Positions 1-7,326 of a stretch of DNA of 37,578 bases are shown here, one piece after another. Location: NCBI GenBank assembly GCA_025964895.1, contig JAOPXY010000148.1, forward strand, positions 1-37,578. Reading direction: 5' to 3'. Source of the DNA: Aeromicrobium sp. (GTDB taxonomy: Bacteria; Actinomycetota; Actinomycetes; Propionibacteriales; Nocardioidaceae). The position numbers were made by a program, and so were the translations under genes. The notes beneath the pieces were generated by a model. The model was not told the origin of the DNA and ran no database searches. It was given only the letters and a program-made list of their open reading frames with translations. Positions within the stretch are counted from its first letter, which is position 1. Every line of letters starts with the position of its first letter.

Positions 1-1010
1 CGCGCCGGTGGCGCGACGGGCCAGGCCGGCGGCGCGGGCCAGGCCGGCGCCTGCCACACCATCGCGTAGGGGGGCGGCGGCCACATGGGCGCCTCCGGCT
101 TCGGGGGCTCGGGCATCGGGTCACGAGTGCGCTGGATGCCGTGCCGGCGGGCCGACCACTCCACGACCAGGAGCAGCAGGACGCTGGAGACGGCCGTCGG
201 CACGAGATCGACGGGCCCCGACCCTGAGTCGTCCGTCGCGGAGATCATGCCGAGCGCGTCGAGCACGAACAGCACGACGTTGTTGGCGACGTGGGCGGCG
301 ATCGCCGCCTCGAGCCCGCCCGTGCGGATCGTCAGGATCGCCGCGGTGAGCCCGAACATGCCGACGTCCAGCAGCCCCCACACGTCGTACAGGTGGGCGC
401 CGACGAACAGGGGCGTCGTCACGACGACGGGGATCACGGCGAAGCGCGACCACGAGCCGATCAGCTGCATCAGGTAGCCGCGGAAGACGTACTCCTCGGC
501 CGCGGCCTGGAATGGCACGATCAGCAGCACCACGACGAGCGCGACAACGACGCGGCGGCTCAGATCGGACGGCGCGGAGACGTCGGCGGGGTCGGACGCC
601 TCCGACACGACGAGCGAGGCGCCGATCGTGACGATCGAGATCGCGAACGCGATGACCGCCGTCCGTCCGAGCCACCCCCAGCGCAGGCGGCCGGCGACGG
701 ACGACAGATACCCGACGGGCCGCGGGCCGACGATCAGCACGCCCAGCAGCACCGCGGGAATCAGCACGACGAGGCTCAGCATGTCGATGACGAAGAAGTC
801 GATCCGGGCAAGGTCGAGGTCGCCGGCTGCGTCCAGCCAGTCCTCGATCGTCGTTGAACCACCCTTCACCGCGAAGTACACCGCCGCGCCCGCGACCAGC
901 ACGATGCTAAGGCCCATGTAGAGGCCGACGATCACGAGTCCGGCGACGGGCAGCTTCCACCACGCGTACGCCGGAGTCTCGCGGGCGAGTCGGTGATACG
1001 GCGTGGCCAT
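1..1010 (-). CDS. CPBP family intramembrane metalloprotease (3' end outside window)
   Basis: Predicted multi-pass membrane protein of the CPBP/Abi (type II CAAX protease) family. Reading from the ATG at 1010 gives MATPYHRLARETPAYAWW and at least 336 residues with no stop before the window edge, so the C-terminus is missing. Several hydrophobic segments alternate with short loops. The family motif EEYVFRG (EExxxR) is present at about residue 175, followed by a downstream segment with HLYDVWG and then AAHVANNVVLF, which supplies the usual His and Asn positions. The visible C-terminal tail is proline-, alanine- and tryptophan-rich, an extension beyond the protease domain. Family members cleave within membranes; the substrate cannot be told here. 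It lies downstream of the HU gene on the same strand but beyond a strong terminator, so it is probably transcribed separately. Confidence 0.85.
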   Translation of the reverse strand, partial: MATPYHRLARETPAYAWWKLPVAGLVIVGLYMGLSIVLVAGAAVYFAVKGGSTTIEDWLDAAGDLDLARIDFFVIDMLSLVVLIPAVLLGVLIVGPRPVGYLSSVAGRLRWGWLGRTAVIAFAISIVTIGASLVVSEASDPADVSAPSDLSRRVVVALVVVLLIVPFQAAAEEYVFRGYLMQLIGSWSRFAVIPVVVTTPLFVGAHLYDVWGLLDVGMFGLTAAILTIRTGGLEAAIAAHVANNVVLFVLDALGMISATDDSGSGPVDLVPTAVSSVLLLLVVEWSARRHGIQRTRDPMPEPPKPEAPMWPPPPYAMVWQAPAWPAPPAWPVAPPA

Positions 1011-1039
1011 GGGGGTGATCCTGCAGCAGGGAAGCAAAC

Positions 1040-1069
1040 AGCGCCACCGGGCGTGGGCCCGGTGGCGCT
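1040..1069 (-). terminator. Rho-independent-type hairpin after the HU gene
   Basis: A perfect 13-bp stem (1040-1052 with 1057-1069) and a GTGG loop. On the minus strand it is followed by TGTTTGCTTCC, which is moderately T-rich. It sits about 60 bp beyond the HU stop codon and before the CPBP start at 1010, so it should end hup transcription. Seen directly in the sequence; function is inferred from structure and position. Confidence 0.8.
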
Positions 1070-1086
1070 GTGAGGTGGCGCTGTGA
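1061..1086. repeat. 13-bp tandem duplication beside the hup terminator
   Basis: GGTGGCGCTGTGA occurs twice head to tail (1061-1073 and 1074-1086), followed by a further GGTGG. The first copy contains part of the right arm of the terminator stem. It looks like a local slippage duplication. Confidence 0.8.
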
Positions 1087-1126
1087 GGTGGTGCGGGGAC
1101 GTGGTGCAGGACCACGTCGTGCTGAG

Positions 1127-1405
1127 CTACTTGGCGGCAGCCTTGAGGCGCGAACCGACGCTGACCTTCACGCCGAAGCCGGCGGGGATGTCGATCGTCT
1201 CGCCGGTGGAGGGGTTGCGACCCGTGCGAGCCGCGCGAGCGACGCGCTCGACGGAAAGGATGCCCGGGATCGAGACCTTTTCGCCCTTCGCAACCGAGTC
1301 GAGAAGGATCTCGCTGAAGGAAGACAGAACTGCGTCGGCTTCGGCCTTGCTGGTGCCGGCCTTCGAAGCGAGGGCAGCGACGAGGTCGTTGCGTGAGATA
1401 GCCAC
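1127..1405 (-). CDS. hup: HU family DNA-binding protein
   Basis: Histone-like nucleoid protein that binds and bends DNA as a dimer. It has 92 residues, the size of classical HU, and lacks the long lysine-rich tail of mycobacterial HupB and Streptomyces HupS. It begins MAISRNDLVAALASKAG and carries the family signature GRNPSTGETIDIPA around residues 62-75, then KVSVGSRLKAAAK at the C-terminus. The GTG start at 1405 is chosen because AAGGAG (1411-1416) lies 5 nt upstream. The gene stands alone between aat and the CPBP gene and has its own terminator. Confidence 0.95.
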   Translation of the reverse strand: MAISRNDLVAALASKAGTSKAEADAVLSSFSEILLDSVAKGEKVSIPGILSVERVARAARTGRNPSTGETIDIPAGFGVKVSVGSRLKAAAK

Positions 1406-1410
1406 AAAAG

Positions 1411-1447
1411 CTCCTTGTGAGTGATGGTGTGTGCGTCGTCCAGTCTA
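1411..1447 (-). promoter_or_regulatory. hup ribosome binding site and possible -10
   Basis: AAGGAG at 1411-1416 precedes the hup GTG start. TAGACT at 1442-1447 (minus strand) fits a TANNNT -10 and would give a leader of about 30 nt, in contrast to the leaderless pattern common elsewhere in this window. No convincing -35 was seen. Confidence 0.45.
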
Positions 1448-1509
1448 TGAACTAACGGAACGTCCCGACGCGCACCCCCGCCGGGTGTTGCTGAGATTAT
1501 GCCGTGATA

Positions 1510-2163
1510 TCAGGCCCAGGCGGCCGGAGGAGGGGCGTCGACCAGCGATCGGACACGTTCGAGGTACACCGACCGCGGCCACTCGGCCACCCCCAGCGAC
1601 GCCAGGTGGGGCGTCCGCCACTGCGTGTCGATCAGCCCGGCGTCACCGACGAGCTCCACGAGGGCGACCAGGGCGACCTTCGAGGCGTCCGTCGCACGGT
1701 GGAACATCGACTCTCCCGCGAACAGTCCGCCGACGCTGAGGCCGTACAGCCCGCCCACAAGCGTGCCGTCGGGGAGGCGGGTCTCGACCGAGTGCGCCCA
1801 GCCCAGGCGGTGCAGACGCACGTACGCCTCGCGGATGGGCGAGTCGATCCAGGCGCCGGGGCGGGACGGATCGGCGCACGCGTCGATGACGTCCTCGAAC
1901 GACTCGTCCGTCGTGACGGTCAGCCGCCGCACCGACTTGGCCAGCGAGCGAGTGACCCGCAGCTCGCCGGGCACGAGCACGCCACGCAGGAGCGGCGACC
2001 ACCACAGCAGCTCGCCGTCGTGCGGCATGGGGAACGCGCCGTGCCGGTACGCCTCCAACACCGTGCCCGGCTCGAGGTCGGCGCCGGCCGCGACGCAGTC
2101 GTCGTTGGGCCATTCCTGCGGGTCGAACAGCCACGGCGACGGTGGCAGGGGCGTCCGGCTCAC
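1510..2163 (-). CDS. aat: Leucyl/phenylalanyl-tRNA--protein transferase
   Basis: Transfers Leu or Phe from aminoacyl-tRNA to the N-terminus of proteins bearing Arg or Lys, marking them for ClpS/ClpAP-type degradation (N-end rule). The 217-residue protein has the family core: an N-terminal SPWLFDPQEWPNDDCVAAGADL, then AYRHGAFPMPHDGELLWWSP, then GLYGLSVGGLFAGESMF and DTQWRTPHLASLG. The GTG start at 2163 overlaps the stop of the upstream kinase-fold gene by 4 bp (GTGA), which indicates translational coupling. An open frame continues far upstream but has no Aat homology and overlaps the kinase gene, so the shorter start is preferred. A weak hairpin (CACCC/GGGTG, 1473-1487) lies after the stop. 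Confidence 0.95.
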   Translation of the reverse strand: MSRTPLPPSPWLFDPQEWPNDDCVAAGADLEPGTVLEAYRHGAFPMPHDGELLWWSPLLRGVLVPGELRVTRSLAKSVRRLTVTTDESFEDVIDACADPSRPGAWIDSPIREAYVRLHRLGWAHSVETRLPDGTLVGGLYGLSVGGLFAGESMFHRATDASKVALVALVELVGDAGLIDTQWRTPHLASLGVAEWPRSVYLERVRSLVDAPPPAAWA

Positions 2164-3116
2164 GGTTGCAGCACCCGTGTCAGGTGGCGCAGGACGCCCT
2201 CTCCCCGGTCGGCCCACTCGGCCGCTGTGGCTTCCTGCAGGCATCCCCACCACAGGAGCGTCCGGTTGACCGGCTGGGTCAGGCCGGCCGCCCGCCACTG
2301 CGACGCCAGCTCGGCAGGCGCGAGGTCCCAGGCCTCGGCGTACGCGGCGACGACATCGGGCCACGCGATCTGGCCGCCCTGCACGATCGTGCCGTAGGGG
2401 ACGCTCAGCAGCTCCAGGGCGTGCGCCCACTGACCGTCGCCGAAGTCGAACATCCGCCCGTCGGCGGCGAACACGTTCCAGGGGTGGAGGTCGCCGTGCT
2501 GCCACGTCGAGGGGAGCGTCGACGCGTCGAGCTCGGCGGCCGCGTCGACGACCCGGCCGCGCACCGCCACGAGCCGGGCCCGCAGCTGCGACGACACGTG
2601 GGCGGGGTGGTGCTCGGGGAGCCCGGAGAACATCTCGACGAAGCGGTCGAACCGCGCGGGCACGGTCGACGGCCGGCAGTCCGGCAGCCCCGCCACGAGC
2701 AGCTCCGTCTCGTGCGGGACGGCGAGCCGCTGCAACCGCGCGGCCCCGCGCAGGACGCGCTGCCAGTCCGCAGCGGTGGGTTCCTGGGTGTCGCCCAGCG
2801 TCGCTCCGCGGTCGAGGGTCAGCATCCAGCCGCGCTCCGCGTCGACCGCGTACGGGCCGTCGACCGCATCCGGCGCGATGCGTGCCAGCTCGACCTGCAC
2901 CCGCGGCTCGAACGACATGTAGGCGCAGTTGCTCTTGAACCACACGCGACCCACCGACGTGGGGATCGTGAGCTGCGTGGACCACGGGCGGATCCGCGGC
3001 TGCGCCACGGCACCGGTGACCTCGACACCCATGCGTCCCAGCACTGTGCGCGCCCACCCCTCGGCCTCGTGACGCCAGTCGTCCTGGGCGACACGCTCGG
3101 AGAACGGGCGACTCAT
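2160..3116 (-). CDS. Aminoglycoside phosphotransferase (APH)-fold protein
   Basis: 318-residue protein of the APH/choline-kinase-like superfamily. The kinase catalytic loop is visible as HGDLHPWNVF, followed by the metal-binding MFDFGDG. An N-lobe candidate lysine is in VWFKSNCAYMSFEPRV. The substrate is unknown; such proteins phosphorylate small molecules, and a genuine antibiotic-resistance role should not be assumed. ATG at 3116 was chosen over an in-frame ATG 54 nt upstream because TACCCT (3123-3128 on the minus strand) ends 6 nt before it, the leaderless arrangement seen at other genes here. Its stop overlaps the aat start. Confidence 0.8.
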   Translation of the reverse strand: MSRPFSERVAQDDWRHEAEGWARTVLGRMGVEVTGAVAQPRIRPWSTQLTIPTSVGRVWFKSNCAYMSFEPRVQVELARIAPDAVDGPYAVDAERGWMLTLDRGATLGDTQEPTAADWQRVLRGAARLQRLAVPHETELLVAGLPDCRPSTVPARFDRFVEMFSGLPEHHPAHVSSQLRARLVAVRGRVVDAAAELDASTLPSTWQHGDLHPWNVFAADGRMFDFGDGQWAHALELLSVPYGTIVQGGQIAWPDVVAAYAEAWDLAPAELASQWRAAGLTQPVNRTLLWWGCLQEATAAEWADRGEGVLRHLTRVLQP

Positions 3117-3122
3117 GGCCCA

Positions 3123-3187
3123 AGGGTAGGCGTTCGGCGCCCACCCGCGTCCGTTGCCGAGCCGGTCCATGGCATCGCTCGTATGCT
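3123..3187. promoter_or_regulatory. Divergent leaderless promoters (APH and EcsC genes)
   Basis: The 77-bp gap between two divergent genes holds TACCCT on the minus strand (3123-3128) six bases before the APH start, and TATGCT on the plus strand (3182-3187) six bases before the EcsC-family start. Both fit a -10 box with transcription beginning at the start codon. Inference from spacing. Confidence 0.5.
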
Positions 3188-3193
3188 GGGCGG

Positions 3194-3868
3194 ATGGGAA
3201 TTCGTCGCACCGTCGCCCTCTCCGCCGGCGGGAAGCTGGCCCCCTCCGTCGCCTCGGGATACGTCCGGGTCGTGCTCGACCGGGCCATCGACGGCCTCGG
3301 TCCGCTGCGCTCGGCGGCGGCGTCGGCCGACACCAAGCTCGTGGACGCCGGCGGTGACGTCGAGAAGGCCATCCACGGACTCATCCGGATGCACACCAGC
3401 CTCGCCGGGGTTCAGGGCTTCGTGACCAACCTCGGCGGCCTCACGACGGCCGCCCTCGCGGTGCCGGCCAACGTCGCCGGCGTCACGATCGTGCAGTGCC
3501 ACCTGGTCGCCGGCATCGCGCACCTGCGGGGCTACGACCTCGGCGACCCGCGCGTGCGCAACGCGATCCTGGCCTGCATGCTCGGCGAGGACGCCGTGAA
3601 GGATCTCGTCAAGGGGCACCGGCTGCCTTCGTCGCCCATGGCCCTCGCGACCTCGCCCGTCCACGACCCCGTGCTCGACGAGACGCTGTCGAAGGAGGTC
3701 ACGTCCGAGCTGGTGGGACGCACCGCCGGCCGCCGCGCCGTCACCCTGATCGGCCGCCGGGTGCCGTTCCTCGGCGGCGCCATCGGCGGCTCCAGCGACG
3801 CCTACGCCACGTGGCAGATCGGCGCCTTCGCCGCCCGCGAGCTCCGCGAGCGGCGCCGCCGCCCCTGA
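3194..3868 (+). CDS. EcsC family protein
   Basis: 224-residue protein resembling the EcsC family. Supporting segments are HGLIRMHTSLAGVQGFVTNLGG, then a hydrophobic run TTAALAVPANVAGVTIVQCHLVAGIAHLRGYD, then a basic C-terminus ending RELRERRRRP. EcsC was named from the Bacillus ecs operon, but its biochemical role is not settled. A glycine-rich hydrophobic stretch (VPFLGGAIGGSSDAYATWQIGAFA) near the C-terminus suggests membrane association. It has its own leaderless-type promoter and no operon partner. Confidence 0.65.
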   Translation: MGIRRTVALSAGGKLAPSVASGYVRVVLDRAIDGLGPLRSAAASADTKLVDAGGDVEKAIHGLIRMHTSLAGVQGFVTNLGGLTTAALAVPANVAGVTIVQCHLVAGIAHLRGYDLGDPRVRNAILACMLGEDAVKDLVKGHRLPSSPMALATSPVHDPVLDETLSKEVTSELVGRTAGRRAVTLIGRRVPFLGGAIGGSSDAYATWQIGAFAARELRERRRRP

Positions 3869-3908
3869 CCCGCCCGCCCCGCCCCGCCCGATTCCGCCCG
3901 GGTCCCGC

Positions 3909-3986
3909 CGAGTGGCGCAGATTGCCCTTTTTGAGACGGCGTGTCGGTCCGAAATGCGCCGGTCGAAGACTGGTTTGCACCACTCG
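3909..3986 (+). repeat. 78-bp element with inverted ends, copy A
   Basis: Begins CGAGTGGCGC and ends GCACCACTCG, which form imperfect terminal inverted repeats. The element is homologous over its whole length, without gaps, to the reverse complement of 5344-5421: 56 of 78 positions match in a hand alignment. It lies between the EcsC-family gene and the YunG-like gene and ends 25 bp before that gene's -10 box. It encodes nothing recognisable; it may be a miniature mobile element or a structured intergenic repeat. Confidence 0.7.
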
Positions 3987-4010
3987 GCGGACGGTGTCCG
4001 ATCCGGCGGC

Positions 4011-4016
4011 TACCGT
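4011..4016 (+). promoter_or_regulatory. -10 box of the YunG-like gene
   Basis: TACCGT lies 7 nt before the ATG at 4024, consistent with a leaderless transcript. No -35 was identified. Confidence 0.45.
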
Positions 4017-4023
4017 CGGCCCC

Positions 4024-4398
4024 ATGAAGATCGATGACGTGCTCGCCGCCCTGCGCGAGTCATGGGGCCCCGACACATGCTCCCCGGAGGACGTCGCAGA
4101 CTGGACGCCCGAGAACCCAGCGCGAGGCCAGTGCGCCACGACGGCGGTCTTGCTCCACGATCACTTCGGCGGGGTGCTGGTGCGCAGCGACGTCATGGTC
4201 GACGGCGAGCAGGTCGACTTCCACTGGTGGAACCGACTGGCCGACGGGCGTGAGGTGGACGCGACGCTCGAGCAGTTCGGACCGCACGAGCAGGTCGTGG
4301 GCGGGGCCGAGGTGGACCGACCCAACGGCCCCACCCGTCTCGACGCGCAGTCCGCGCTTCTGTCCTCCCGGGTCGCCGCCCGGCTCGCACGCGCCTAA
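4024..4398 (+). CDS. YunG-like protein of unknown function
   Basis: 124 residues. The segments NPARGQCATTAVLLHDHFGG and HWWNRLADGREVDATLEQF resemble the YunG family of small uncharacterised proteins, in which a Cys in GQC and a His/Trp pair before NRL are conserved. These could form an active site or metal site, but no activity is established. The open frame extends upstream, but ATG 4024 is supported by the TACCGT box and by where the similarity starts. It converges with the HMG-CoA lyase gene, leaving only 9 bp between stops. Confidence 0.6.
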   Translation: MKIDDVLAALRESWGPDTCSPEDVADWTPENPARGQCATTAVLLHDHFGGVLVRSDVMVDGEQVDFHWWNRLADGREVDATLEQFGPHEQVVGGAEVDRPNGPTRLDAQSALLSSRVAARLARA

Positions 4399-4407
4399 TC
4401 GGACGGC

Positions 4408-5331
4408 TCAGGCCAGCGCCCGGACCACAGCGCTCGCCGGCTCCTTGCCGAGGACTCCCGCCATCCAGACGCTCGTGCGCACCAGCGCGTCCAGGTCGAC
4501 GCCGTGGGCGATGCCGAGGCCGTCGAGCATCCAGACCAGATCCTCCGTCGCCAGGTTGCCGGTCGCGCTCTCGGCATAGGGGCAGCCGCCCAACCCGCCG
4601 GCCGACGCGTCGAACGTCGTGACGCCGACCTGCAGGGCTGCGTGGGCGTTGGCGAGAGCCTGGCCGTAGGTGTCGTGGAAGTGCATCGCGAGCCGGTCGA
4701 CCCCCGTGCCGGCCTCCGCGAACGCGCCGACGAGCCGCTGCACGTGTGCCGCCGTCCCCACGCCGATCGTGTCGCCGATCGAGAGCTGCGACACCCCCAG
4801 GTCGAGCAGGCGTCGTCCGGTCGCGACGACCTGGTCGACCGGCACAGCGCCCTCCCACGGATCGCCGAAGCACATCGACACGTACGCGCGGACGTCCAGC
4901 CCGGCGGCGCGCGCCCGCTCGACGACCGGCTCGAACATTTCTAGCTGGCCGTCGAGTGAGGAGTTCAGGTTCTTCTGCGCGAACGTCTCGGTCGCGCTGG
5001 CGAAGATCGCGATGTGTCGGACGCCCGCCTCCAGCGCCCGGTCGAGGCCGCGCTCGTTCGGCACCAGCACCGGCAGTGGCACGGGCCCGTCCAGCGGGAG
5101 GCGTGCCACGAGCTCGGCGGCGTCCGCGAGCTGTGGGACCCATCGGGGGTGGACGAAGCTCGTCGCCTCGACGACCGGCAAACCGGCCACGACGAGGCGG
5201 GCGACAAACTCGAGCTTGACGTCGAGCGGCACGATCGCCGACTCGTTCTGCAGCCCGTCGCGCGGACCGACCTCGTAGATCGTCACCGCTGCGGGCAGTG
5301 ACGCGTCGCGGACGACCATCGGCCGGGTCAC
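4408..5331 (-). CDS. Hydroxymethylglutaryl-CoA lyase
   Basis: Cleaves HMG-CoA to acetoacetate and acetyl-CoA, the last step of leucine degradation. The 307-residue TIM-barrel protein shows VGPRDGLQNE near the N-terminus (catalytic Arg and metal-binding Asp), HFHDTYGQALAN (metal-binding His pair) and GLGGCPYAESATGN (catalytic Cys loop). GTG 5331 was chosen because AGGAGG (5338-5343) lies 6 nt upstream; ATG 5319 is an alternative. It is the third gene of the cluster after the carboxylase subunits, separated from them by 121 bp that are mostly filled by the 78-bp repeat copy B. Confidence 0.93.
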   Translation of the reverse strand: MTRPMVVRDASLPAAVTIYEVGPRDGLQNESAIVPLDVKLEFVARLVVAGLPVVEATSFVHPRWVPQLADAAELVARLPLDGPVPLPVLVPNERGLDRALEAGVRHIAIFASATETFAQKNLNSSLDGQLEMFEPVVERARAAGLDVRAYVSMCFGDPWEGAVPVDQVVATGRRLLDLGVSQLSIGDTIGVGTAAHVQRLVGAFAEAGTGVDRLAMHFHDTYGQALANAHAALQVGVTTFDASAGGLGGCPYAESATGNLATEDLVWMLDGLGIAHGVDLDALVRTSVWMAGVLGKEPASAVVRALA

Positions 5332-5343
5332 GAGGCGCCTCCT

Positions 5344-5421
5344 CGAGTGGCGCAAACACGACCCCGAGCGGTGCGTCCTGGACAGACGCGCCGTCCCAGA
5401 ACGTCCAGTCCGCACCACTCG
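5344..5421 (-). repeat. 78-bp element with inverted ends, copy B
   Basis: Ends CGAGTGGCGC and GCACCACTCG on the plus strand, exactly 78 bp. Its reverse complement aligns without gaps to copy A (3909-3986), with the best conservation at both ends and in a central GRGACGGCGYGTC block. It lies inside the leucine-degradation cluster, between the biotin-subunit stop (5453) and the lyase start (5331), and its end abuts the lyase ribosome binding site. Confidence 0.7.
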
Positions 5422-5452
5422 CGGATCAGGTCGCGGTCACGGGGGAGGTGGG

Positions 5453-7321
5453 TCATGAGGGGTCCACGGTGAAGAGGAGGTGCTTGATCGGGACCTGGTC
5501 GCCGGGGGCGGCGCCCACGTGCGACACGACGCCGTCATAGGGGGCGGTCAGCGCGAGCTCCATCTTCATGGCCTCGACGACGCCGAGCGGCTGGCCCAGC
5601 ACGACCGTGTCGCCCTCGGCGACGTCAACCCTCAGCACCGTGCCGGGCATCGGCGCGACGAGGTCCGCATCGGTCGACGCACCCCGCTGGTGACCTCCGC
5701 GCATCGGATCGGGCACCTCGAGCGTCCAGGGCTGCCCCTGCCACGCGATCGTGACGCCGTCCCGGTCGATGATCGCCAGCGCTCCCCCGTCATCGACGTC
5801 CGGGTCGACCGCGGACGTCCACGCGCGCCCCGCCGCGTCGGTCAGGGTGATCAGCACGGGCGCCGGGTCCGAGCCGGACCGCCAGCCGTCCACCGCGCCG
5901 AAGGGATCGTCCGTGCCGACGACCACCGAGCGGGCCCACAGGCGCGCCGCGACGTCCACCGCCTCCTCGGGCACGGTGGGCGGACGCAAGACGTCTGCCG
6001 CAGCTTCGCTGTCGAGCCAGGCCGTGTGCACCTCGCCGGCCGCGAACTCGTCGCCGGCGACGAGCCGGCGGACGAATCCGAGATTGGTCGTCAGACCGAA
6101 GACGCCGGTGTCGTCGAGCGCCGCGACCAGGCGCCGGCGGGCGTCCTCGCGGTCCACCCCGTCGACGACGATCTTGCCGAGCATCGGGTCGTACGCGGTC
6201 GACACCTCGGCGTCCGGCGCCAGGTCGCTCTCGACGCGGACGTCCTCGGGCCAGGCAACCGCGAGCACGTGCCCGGCCTGCGGGAGGAAGCCGGCGTACG
6301 GATCCTCGGCGTAGACGCGCACCTCCATCGCATGACCGCTGGCCGTGATCTCGTCCTGCGCCAACGGCAGCGGCTCCCCCGCCGCGACGGCAAGCTGCCA
6401 CTGCACGAGGTCGAGCCCCGTGATCTCCTCGGTGACGGGGTGCTCGACCTGCAGGCGGGTGTTCATCTCCAGGAAGTACGCACGATCCGCGCCGGCGGGG
6501 TCACGTGCCACGAGGAACTCGACCGTCCCCGCCCCGGTGTAACCCACCTCGCGGCACAGGGCCACGGACGACTCGTGGAGCGTCCGGCGCAGCTCGTCGG
6601 TGAGCCCCCACGCGGGCGCCTCCTCGACGACCTTCTGGTGGCGCCGCTGCACCGAGCAGTCGCGCTCGAAGAGGTGGACGACGTTGCCGTGCTCGTCGCC
6701 GAACACCTGCACCTCGACGTGCCGGCCGGCCTCGACGTACGTCTCCACGAGCAGAGTCTCGTCCCCGAACGCCGACGCGGCCTCCCGTCCCGCCGCCTCG
6801 AGCGCGGCCGGCAGCGAGTCGGCGTCCCGGACGATCCGCATGCCCTTGCCACCGCCACCCGCCGCGGCCTTGACCAGCACGGGGTACGCACCGGCCGGCA
6901 CGGCGTCCGCCGGGAACTGCGGCGCGACCGGCACGCCGGCCCGCTCCGCGATCGCCCGGGCGCGGTCCTTGCGGCCCATCGCGTCCATGACGTCGGCCGT
7001 CGGGCCGATGAACACGAGGCCCGCGTCGGTGACGGCGCGGGCGAACTCGGCGCGTTCGGACAAGAAGCCGTATCCGGGGTGGACCGCCTCGGCGCCGGAC
7101 TCCTTCGCGGCCACCAGCAGCCGCTCGATCGAGAGGTACGACTCACTGGCGGGCGTCGGCCCGAGGTGCACCGCGTCGTCGGCCAGGCGCACGTACGGGG
7201 CATCCGCGTCGGCGTCGGAGTACACGGCGATGCTGCGCAGCCCGGCCTCGCGGCAGGCCAGGATGACGCGGCGCGCGATCTCGCCGCGGTTGGCGACCAG
7301 GACGGAGGAGAAGGAGGGCAT
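5453..7321 (-). CDS. Acyl-CoA carboxylase biotin subunit (3-methylcrotonyl-CoA carboxylase alpha type)
   Basis: 622-residue fusion of biotin carboxylase and biotin carrier domains. The N-terminus is VLVANRGEIARRVILACRE; the ATP-grasp loop AAAGGGGKGMRIV is near residue 160; HVEVQVFGDEHGN, FLEMNTRLQVEHPVTE and YAEDPYAGFLPQAG follow. The C-terminal carrier domain has MPGTVLRVDVAEGDTV and the biotinylation motif EAMKMELAL. Together with the next subunit it would carboxylate 3-methylcrotonyl-CoA; the neighbouring HMG-CoA lyase supports this substrate. ATG 7321 is used; an in-frame GTG at 7330 overlaps the upstream stop as GTGA and is equally possible. Confidence 0.9.
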   Translation of the reverse strand: MPSFSSVLVANRGEIARRVILACREAGLRSIAVYSDADADAPYVRLADDAVHLGPTPASESYLSIERLLVAAKESGAEAVHPGYGFLSERAEFARAVTDAGLVFIGPTADVMDAMGRKDRARAIAERAGVPVAPQFPADAVPAGAYPVLVKAAAGGGGKGMRIVRDADSLPAALEAAGREAASAFGDETLLVETYVEAGRHVEVQVFGDEHGNVVHLFERDCSVQRRHQKVVEEAPAWGLTDELRRTLHESSVALCREVGYTGAGTVEFLVARDPAGADRAYFLEMNTRLQVEHPVTEEITGLDLVQWQLAVAAGEPLPLAQDEITASGHAMEVRVYAEDPYAGFLPQAGHVLAVAWPEDVRVESDLAPDAEVSTAYDPMLGKIVVDGVDREDARRRLVAALDDTGVFGLTTNLGFVRRLVAGDEFAAGEVHTAWLDSEAAADVLRPPTVPEEAVDVAARLWARSVVVGTDDPFGAVDGWRSGSDPAPVLITLTDAAGRAWTSAVDPDVDDGGALAIIDRDGVTIAWQGQPWTLEVPDPMRGGHQRGASTDADLVAPMPGTVLRVDVAEGDTVVLGQPLGVVEAMKMELALTAPYDGVVSHVGAAPGDQVPIKHLLFTVDPS

Positions 7322-7326
7322 CGCGC

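Noticed and set aside
2160..3116. Antibiotic-resistance aminoglycoside kinase
   Set aside because: The APH fold alone does not show this; the motifs are generic and no resistance context is present.
1510..3396. One 628-residue minus-strand frame covering aat and beyond
   Set aside because: Only the last 217 residues are Aat; the rest is an out-of-frame reading of the APH-fold gene, which has real motifs in its own frame.
3869..3908. CCGCCC-rich stretch after the EcsC-family gene
   Set aside because: Low-complexity GC tract with no stable, ordered repeat or terminator stem.
4193..5359. 388-residue minus-strand frame
   Set aside because: Arg-rich shadow of the HMG-CoA lyase in another frame.
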